Below, piece after piece: positions 59,068-64,000 of a DNA stretch of 64,000 bases. The DNA is taken from assembly GCF_947331435.1 (NCBI RefSeq), contig NZ_CAMZOF010000008.1, positions 62,001 to 126,000 on the forward strand, in the 5' to 3' direction. The notes under the pieces were generated by a model. That model was not told the DNA's origin and did not search any database. It saw only the letters and a program-made list of their open reading frames with translations. The position numbers and the translations under genes were made by a program. This stretch comes from Pelagibius sp. Alg239-R121. Its GTDB lineage: Bacteria > Pseudomonadota > Alphaproteobacteria > Kiloniellales > Kiloniellaceae. Within the stretch, counting starts at the first letter, position 1; the number at the start of each line of letters is the position of its first letter.

Positions 59068-60327
59068 ATGGCCAGTGCGAAGATGCCTTCGAGGCAAGAG
59101 AGCCTCGATTTGACAGAGTCGTCCTTTCACGTGGGTACGTGGCACGTCGATCTGAAAAGCCGCAGTGTGAGTGATGGAACAGAGGTCAAGCGCTTCAGTC
59201 CGCGTGCCGGCAGGTTGCTTAAAGTTCTCGCCGCTGCAGGTGGTGAGGTCATTTCAAGAGACGCGCTTTTGGATGCCGTCTGGCCAGAGGTTACCGTAGG
59301 CGACGAAAGCCTGACGCAAGCGGTGACCGAGCTGAGACGAATCTTTGATGATCGGCGCGGCCCAGACCGTATTATCCAAACGATCCCGAAGTATGGCTAC
59401 CGGCTGAACGCACCTGCTCGTTATGGTGCTGCTGATGATGCCTCGCTCCTGATCGATGCCAGTGATTGTTTCGACCTTGAGGCTTACCGGCTCTGCATCG
59501 ATGCCCGGTCTGCTATGTCGCGCGGCGGTCGGGAAGGCTTCATGGAGCCCGAGCGGCTGGCACTCGCGGCCGTTCAGAGAGCGCCCAAGTTTGCGTTAGG
59601 ACATGCGGAATATTCGATTTCCCTCTGTTATCGCTGGCTGTATCAGCGCGGTGAACGCGACGGCCTGGTCAAGGCGTTGAGCCACGCCGAAACGGCTCTG
59701 AAGCTGCGCCCGGATATGGGTATTTGCTACGCCTCGATGGCCTTCGCGCAAGGCGCGTTCGGAAATGCGGACAGGGTCCGAGCAGCGCTATCGCAAGGCT
59801 TGGCGCGCGACCCGAACGACAGCGAACTGCATTATCTGGGCGCCCGCACACTGCTGGCAATGCAGGATTACAGGGCGGCTGCCAGTCTTGCTGAGCGGGC
59901 AGCCGTGCTCGATCCAGACGACCTGCGATCGCTCTACCTCGCCGCACGCGTTGCCACGGTTTTCGATCCCGACCGTTGTCGCCGGAACGCAAGAGCCTGC
60001 CTGAAGCGTATCCATTCTCATCTCGCCGTCGATCCCACGGAAGCCCGGGCGCTGAATACGTTGGGGCCAATCTATGCACTCCTAGGGGATCACGAGAACT
60101 GCCTGCGAGCCTTGAATGCGCAGGAAGGATATCGCTCACCACTTCAGTTCTATGATGTGGTTGCGCTCTCTGAAATTGGCGACCTGGACGGCGCCTCCGA
60201 AGCTTTCGAAAAAGTGGTCGATCTGGGTTGGCGGCATAAGGATTGGCTGTTGGCAGAACCGTCACTGGTAGCCTTGAACCAGAACGAGCGATTCCGAAAA
60301 GCCGCCCGCGCAATCGGCGCCGGGTAG
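59068..60327 (+). CDS. Winged-helix (OmpR/CadC-type) regulator with TPR-like domain
   Basis: A 419-residue protein. The N-terminal winged helix (about 20-115) has FSPRAGRLLKVLAAAGGEVISRDALLDAVWPE and SLTQAVTELRRIFDD, ending IPKYGYRLN, the CadC/ToxR form of the OmpR fold. There is no membrane segment and no receiver domain. The remaining 300 residues are helical repeats of TPR type (for example YASMAFAQGAFGNADRVRAALSQGL, YLGARTLLAMQDYRAAASLAERAAVLDPDD). Proteins of this build are cytoplasmic activators of unknown signals, some related to adenylate-cyclase-linked regulators. A 16-bp inverted repeat (ATCACG/CGTGAT, 58971-58986) lies 82 bases upstream. Confidence 0.85.
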   Translation: MASAKMPSRQESLDLTESSFHVGTWHVDLKSRSVSDGTEVKRFSPRAGRLLKVLAAAGGEVISRDALLDAVWPEVTVGDESLTQAVTELRRIFDDRRGPDRIIQTIPKYGYRLNAPARYGAADDASLLIDASDCFDLEAYRLCIDARSAMSRGGREGFMEPERLALAAVQRAPKFALGHAEYSISLCYRWLYQRGERDGLVKALSHAETALKLRPDMGICYASMAFAQGAFGNADRVRAALSQGLARDPNDSELHYLGARTLLAMQDYRAAASLAERAAVLDPDDLRSLYLAARVATVFDPDRCRRNARACLKRIHSHLAVDPTEARALNTLGPIYALLGDHENCLRALNAQEGYRSPLQFYDVVALSEIGDLDGASEAFEKVVDLGWRHKDWLLAEPSLVALNQNERFRKAARAIGAG

Positions 60328-60465
60328 ATCCCACCAGTTTTCAGCAAACCTTCCGAACTCTTTCAGGTCTTTGGCTGCCGCTGCGCGTAAGTCTCGTGGC
60401 AGCGGTTCCTGTTGCCTCTCAATTGGGACGGGACCGGAGACCTCAAAGCAACGAAAGGAAGGATT

Positions 60466-61125
60466 ATGACTCTGACGATCGGCGATATGGCAACTGACTT
60501 CGAGGCCGAGACGACCAAGGGCCCGATCAGCTTTCACGAATGGATCGGTTCCGATTGGTGCGTTCTTTTTTCTCACCCCAAGGATTTCACGCCGGTTTGC
60601 ACAACGGAGCTCGGTGCCATGGCGCGGCTTCATCCCGAGTTTACCAAACGCGGAGTCAAGGTGATCGGCCTCAGCGTGGACCCGGTCAAAGCGCATCGAG
60701 AATGGGCGGAAGACATCCGGGCTACTCAGGGTGTTACGCCTGACTATCCGTTAATCGCAGACTCCGATCTTGCTGTGGCGAAGCTCTACGGCATGCTGCC
60801 GGCTGAAGCTGCAGGTAAGGCGGACGGCCGGACCGCGATGGATAATGCGACGGCACGTTCCGTCTTCGTGATCGATCCCAGCAAGAAGATCATGTTGACG
60901 ATCACCTATCCCATGACCACCGGGCGGGATTTCAACGAAATTCTGCGCGTGATTGACAGCCTTCAGCTGACTGCCCGGCACAAAGTTGCAACACCGGCCA
61001 ACTGGCGCCAGGGGGAAGATGTCATCATCGTGCCGTCTGTCTCCGACGAAGACGCCCGCAAAGCCTTTCCGGAAGGCTGGACCGCGCCGCGTCCCTATCT
61101 GCGGATCGTGGGACAGCCCAGGTAA
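60466..61125 (+). CDS. Peroxiredoxin, Prx6 (1-Cys) type
   Basis: A 219-residue peroxidase of the AhpC/Prx6 group. Catalytic Cys45 lies in FSHPKDFTPVCTTELG, the Prx6 signature, and the Prx6-type C-terminal domain (about 160-219) ends WTAPRPYLRIVGQPR. No resolving Cys in the usual place is apparent, so it is likely a 1-Cys enzyme. The ATG at 60466 follows AAAGGAAGG; the reading frame is open upstream without a family match. The exported sulfurtransferase gene follows by 34 bases. Confidence 0.93.
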   Translation: MTLTIGDMATDFEAETTKGPISFHEWIGSDWCVLFSHPKDFTPVCTTELGAMARLHPEFTKRGVKVIGLSVDPVKAHREWAEDIRATQGVTPDYPLIADSDLAVAKLYGMLPAEAAGKADGRTAMDNATARSVFVIDPSKKIMLTITYPMTTGRDFNEILRVIDSLQLTARHKVATPANWRQGEDVIIVPSVSDEDARKAFPEGWTAPRPYLRIVGQPR

Positions 61126-61159
61126 CTGATTTCAGACAGATTTATAAAAGGACATCGAT

Positions 61160-62047
61160 ATGTTCAATTTTCTAAAACGCAGTATATTCTTTGGCGCGAT
61201 GCTCGGAACGACGTTGGCGACAGCCGCCTGTGCTAATGCCGGCGACTATGCCAACCCCGAACTTCTGATGGGGGCGGACGAACTCGCAATGATGACTGGA
61301 AACGGCGTTGCCGAAAAGAAAGTCATTGTGATTGACGTCCGACCGCGAGAGGAATTCGCTGCCGGCCATATTCCCGGCGCGCGGCATCTTGACCCCAATG
61401 AAGTTGTTGATTCCGGTTCGCCGATTGAAGGGGCGCTGAAATCCCAGCCAGAGGTCGTGAACATACTAAGTTCGCTCGGGATCAACGCAGATACGCGCGT
61501 CGTGTATTACGATGACAAAGCGGGATTCCACGCCGCACGGATGTTCTGGCTTACGGAATATTACGGGCACCGGAAGGTGAGCGTGCTCAATGGTGGGCTT
61601 ACCGCCTGGACGGCGGCTGGCCACAGCCTTTCAAAAGAGGTCGCGGAACATCAAACTGCGCGTTTCGTCTCCGCTCTGTCGCCCCGCAGATACGCTGCAG
61701 CCGACTACATCCTTGAGCGCCAGGACGACGTCCATTCAGTGGTCATCGATGTGCGGCCCATCAAGCTCTATGAGAAGGGCCACATTCCCTGGGCAAAGAA
61801 TGTGCCGTGGAAGGGCAATCTCACAGACGACGGCTTCTACAAGTCAGCGGCTAGTCTTGCGTCTCACTTCGCAGCGCAGGGCGTGACAGGTAACCGCAAC
61901 GTGGTCATTCACTGTCAGACCGGGTTGGCCTCGTCCCATAGTTACGTTGCACTGCGACTACTCGGATACCCGAAGGTGAGAGTCTATCACCGATCCTGGG
62001 CCGAATGGGGAACCGCTGGTGACCTGCCGATTGAGAAAGGCGCATAG
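61160..62047 (+). CDS. Exported two-domain sulfurtransferase (rhodanese)
   Basis: A 295-residue protein with a signal peptide (FLKRSIFFGAMLGTTLATAACANA, cleavage near 27; the AAC could also be a lipobox). Two rhodanese domains follow. The first (about 30-165) has DVRPREEFAAGHIPGA and an active loop VYYDDKAGFHA without Cys, so it is inactive. The second (about 175-290) has DVRPIKLYEKGHIP and HCQTGLASSHSY, whose Cys carries persulfide. Such periplasmic enzymes move sulfur, for example from thiosulfate. It probably shares a transcript with the peroxiredoxin. Confidence 0.92.
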   Translation: MFNFLKRSIFFGAMLGTTLATAACANAGDYANPELLMGADELAMMTGNGVAEKKVIVIDVRPREEFAAGHIPGARHLDPNEVVDSGSPIEGALKSQPEVVNILSSLGINADTRVVYYDDKAGFHAARMFWLTEYYGHRKVSVLNGGLTAWTAAGHSLSKEVAEHQTARFVSALSPRRYAAADYILERQDDVHSVVIDVRPIKLYEKGHIPWAKNVPWKGNLTDDGFYKSAASLASHFAAQGVTGNRNVVIHCQTGLASSHSYVALRLLGYPKVRVYHRSWAEWGTAGDLPIEKGA

Positions 62048-62064
62048 CGAGCGCACCTAGAAAA

Positions 62065-62090
62065 AGAAGGCGGCCTCTTGGCCGCCTTCT
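62065..62090. terminator. Bidirectional terminator between the sulfurtransferase and cystathionine lyase genes
   Basis: AGAAGGCGGCC / GGCCGCCTTCT with loop TCTT is an 11-bp GC-rich stem between two convergent genes. On the minus strand it is followed by TTTTTC, making it a good intrinsic terminator for the cystathionine lyase gene. On the plus strand only the stem is present. Confidence 0.85.
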
Positions 62091-62143
62091 GCGCGCTTGG
62101 GTTATATGGAAGCAGCGCTCGCCGCGTGACGAGGGCAGGGGCC

Positions 62144-63328
62144 TCAAATCAGCGCCTGCTCCAGATCCGCAATCAGATCGTCGACACCCTCGACACCCAC
62201 CGATAGCCGCACCAGACCGTCGCTGATGCCGAGTGCCTCACGGTTTTCGATTGGGATCGAGGCGTGAGTCATGATGGCCGGATGCTCGACCAGGCTTTCG
62301 ACACCGCCCAGGCTCTCAGCCAGGGCAAAGATTTCGACTCGCTCCAGGAAGCGGCGGGCGTCGTCCAACCCACCTTTCAGGACCGCCGTCACCATACCTC
62401 CATAAGCATGCATCTGGCGCTTGGCGAGATCGTGCTGGGGATGGCTGGCGAGGCCCGGGTAATAGACCTTTTCGATCTTGGGATGGGCCTCGAGGTAATC
62501 GGCGATCTTCTGTGCCGAAGAGCAATGGCGTTCCATGCGCAGGGCGAGGGTCTTCAGCCCGCGCAGGGCGAGGAAGGAATCAAATGGCCCTTGAACGGCG
62601 CCTACGGCGTTTTGCAGATAGGTCATCTGCTTGATGATTTCGGGACGGTCGCCGACCACCAGCACACCGCCGACCATGTCCGAGTGGCCGTTAAGGTACT
62701 TGGTCGCCGAATGCATCACCATGTCGAAGCCCAGTTCGATCGGCCGCTGAACCCACGGCGAGGCAAAGGTGTTATCGCAGACGCAGATAATGCCGCGCTC
62801 TCGGGCGAGGGTCGCGATGGCCTCCAGATCAACCAGTTTCAGAAGCGGGTTAGTGGGAGACTCCACCCAGATCATCTTGGTCTCCGCGCGAATTGCCGAT
62901 TCCAGGGCGGCGAGGTCGGTCATGTCGACGAAGTTGAAATCCAGTCCGGACGAGCGCTTGCGGACATTTTCGAACAGGCGGTAGGAGCCACCATAAAGAT
63001 CATCCATGGCGATGATGTGGCTGCCGCTGTCCAGAAGCTCGAGCGCGGTACCGATGGCCGCCAGGCCTGAAGCAAAGGCAAACCCCACCGTGCCGCTTTC
63101 CAGATCGGCGATGCAGCGCTCGTACGCCATGCGGGTCGGGTTCTGCGAGCGACTGTATTCGTAACCCTTGTGGACGCCCGGGCTCTCCTGAACATAGGTC
63201 GAGGTGGCGTAGATTGGCGGCATGATGGCGCCGGTGGAGGGGTCGGGACTTTGCCCAGCGTGAATTACGCGGGTTTCAAAACTTGCCCGATTGGTCTTCG
63301 CAGTCGGTTTGTGTGAGCTGTCTGGCAT
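62144..63328 (-). CDS. Cystathionine gamma-lyase/synthase-type PLP enzyme
   Basis: A 394-residue Cys/Met-metabolism PLP enzyme. YEYSRSQNPTRMAYERCIADLE (the Y-x-R cofactor motif), GFAFASGLAAI, CDNTFASPWVQRPIELGFD and Schiff-base Lys210 in HSATKYLNGHSD are typical, as is ESLGGVESLVEHPAIMTH near the C-terminus. It lies six bases downstream of the cystathionine beta-synthase gene, so the pair most likely performs reverse transsulfuration (homocysteine to cysteine) with this enzyme as the gamma-lyase. Gamma-synthase activity in the same family cannot be excluded. Confidence 0.92.
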   Translation of the reverse strand: MPDSSHKPTAKTNRASFETRVIHAGQSPDPSTGAIMPPIYATSTYVQESPGVHKGYEYSRSQNPTRMAYERCIADLESGTVGFAFASGLAAIGTALELLDSGSHIIAMDDLYGGSYRLFENVRKRSSGLDFNFVDMTDLAALESAIRAETKMIWVESPTNPLLKLVDLEAIATLARERGIICVCDNTFASPWVQRPIELGFDMVMHSATKYLNGHSDMVGGVLVVGDRPEIIKQMTYLQNAVGAVQGPFDSFLALRGLKTLALRMERHCSSAQKIADYLEAHPKIEKVYYPGLASHPQHDLAKRQMHAYGGMVTAVLKGGLDDARRFLERVEIFALAESLGGVESLVEHPAIMTHASIPIENREALGISDGLVRLSVGVEGVDDLIADLEQALI

Positions 63329-63334
63329 TTTACC

Positions 63335-64000
63335 CTACTTCAATCTGCGGCGCAGATAGTTCAGAAGATCGATCCGCGTGATAAGTCCCAGGAAGGTGTC
63401 GCCTTCGAGTACGATGGCGACCATATCCTTATTGAAAATCGGAAGCAGGGCTTCCATGGACGCGCCGACCTGAACCGTTTCCAGCTTGCTGGTCATGGCT
63501 GCGCCGACTTTGTTTTTGAAATGGTCCTCGTTTTCCGAAACCGCCAGCAAAATATCACTTTCGTCGATAATGCCGACCACTCTGCCTGCCTCGTCCAGGA
63601 CAGGAAGTTGTGAAACGTCATAGAGCTTCATGCGTCCATAGGCCACCAGAAGCATGTCATCAGGGTTGACCAGCACAGTGGCGTGCTTTTCGTGCAGGCG
63701 GCTGATCAGGTCGCGCAGGTCGTTGTGCTGCTCGCGCTTGATAAAGCCCTGGTCCAGCATCCAGAAGTCGTTGAACATCTTTGAGAGATACTTGTTGCCG
63801 CTGTCGCAGACTAGGGTGACGATCCGTTTTGGTTCGGTCTGGTCGCGGCAGTAGCGCAGGGCGGCCGAGATCAAGGTTCCCGAAGAGGAACCTGCCAGGA
63901 TGCCTTCTTTCGTAAGAAGTTCGCGAGCGGTCATCAGGGCTTCCTGATCACTGATGGTGTAGGCTGACTTGACGAGCGACAGGTCAGACACCGGCGGGAT
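63335..64000 (-). CDS. cbs: Cystathionine beta-synthase, C-terminal part
   Basis: The gene is cut by the window end, so its start is not seen. The visible 221 residues open IPPVSDLSLVKSAYTISDQ, the end of the PLP domain of the cysteine-synthase fold. ELLTKEGILAGSSSGTLISAALRYC and RIVTLVCDSGNKYLSKMFND complete that domain. A pair of CBS domains follows (LYDVSQLPVLDEAGRVVGIIDESDILLA, and ETVQVGASMEALLPIFNK, then LGLITRIDLLNYLRRRLK). The first catalytic step, serine plus homocysteine to cystathionine, feeds the lyase encoded six bases downstream. CBS pairs often bind adenosyl ligands. Confidence 0.9.
   Translation of the reverse strand: MPPVSDLSLVKSAYTISDQEALMTARELLTKEGILAGSSSGTLISAALRYCRDQTEPKRIVTLVCDSGNKYLSKMFNDFWMLDQGFIKREQHNDLRDLISRLHEKHATVLVNPDDMLLVAYGRMKLYDVSQLPVLDEAGRVVGIIDESDILLAVSENEDHFKNKVGAAMTSKLETVQVGASMEALLPIFNKDMVAIVLEGDTFLGLITRIDLLNYLRRRLK

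Overview
The window is chromosomal DNA from an alphaproteobacterium, most likely Rhodospirillales in the broad sense. The evidence is the first 15.5 kb: dapA-smpB, rpoZ-rsh and the chain pdxJ-acpS-lepB-rnc-era-recO, with a long bifunctional (p)ppGpp enzyme and a type II topoisomerase IV A subunit of alphaproteobacterial character. TRAP and ABC uptake systems, a taurine:pyruvate aminotransferase and a reductive-dehalogenase homologue suggest a heterotroph using dissolved organic compounds, possibly marine. This is inference; I cannot name a genus. I saw no tRNA, rRNA, CRISPR array or intact insertion sequence.

Layout. 0-15.5 kb: housekeeping genes (lysine and folate synthesis, trans-translation, DNA repair, stringent response, pyridoxine and ACP synthesis, protein export, RNA processing, recombination, topoisomerase IV, biotin uptake). 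16-20.4 kb: a TakP-like TRAP transporter operon. 20.5-27.2 kb, minus strand: a TetR-YciI-Tag operon with two clear operators, an N-degron aminoacyltransferase, an ATP-grasp/alpha-E pair and a drug-efflux MFS protein. 27.8-31.7 kb: an FCD-type GntR regulator, a glyoxalase-fold protein and a nitrate/sulfonate-type ABC transporter. 32.0-33.3 kb: DAHP synthase preceded by an aromatic-residue-rich leader peptide and an intrinsic terminator, an apparent transcription attenuator. 33.6-45.3 kb: an accessory stretch with a taurine aminotransferase, a lone metallopeptidase of polymorphic-toxin type, a reductive-dehalogenase homologue and at least three broken genes (GFA-family, class II aldolase, and a second, truncated copy of the dehalogenase C-terminus). 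45.4-48.2 kb: motA-motB followed by a lipoprotein gene bracketed by two copies of a short hairpin repeat. 49.9-58.9 kb: a LacI-controlled sugar regulon (GtsABCD-like ABC importer, Gfo/Idh/MocA dehydrogenase, Dabb protein, D-lyxose isomerase, divergent DUF1479 oxygenase) with two identical 14-bp operators. 59-64 kb: a winged-helix/TPR regulator, a 1-Cys peroxiredoxin, an exported sulfurtransferase, and a cystathionine gamma-lyase/beta-synthase pair cut by the window end.

Most notable: the aroG leader encodes Phe, Trp and Tyr (7 aromatics in 10 residues) and ends just before a 9-bp terminator hairpin with a seven-U tract. This would let one leader sense all three end products of the shikimate pathway. 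Start codons were moved from the longest reading frame wherever a ribosome binding site, signal peptide or family length argued for it.
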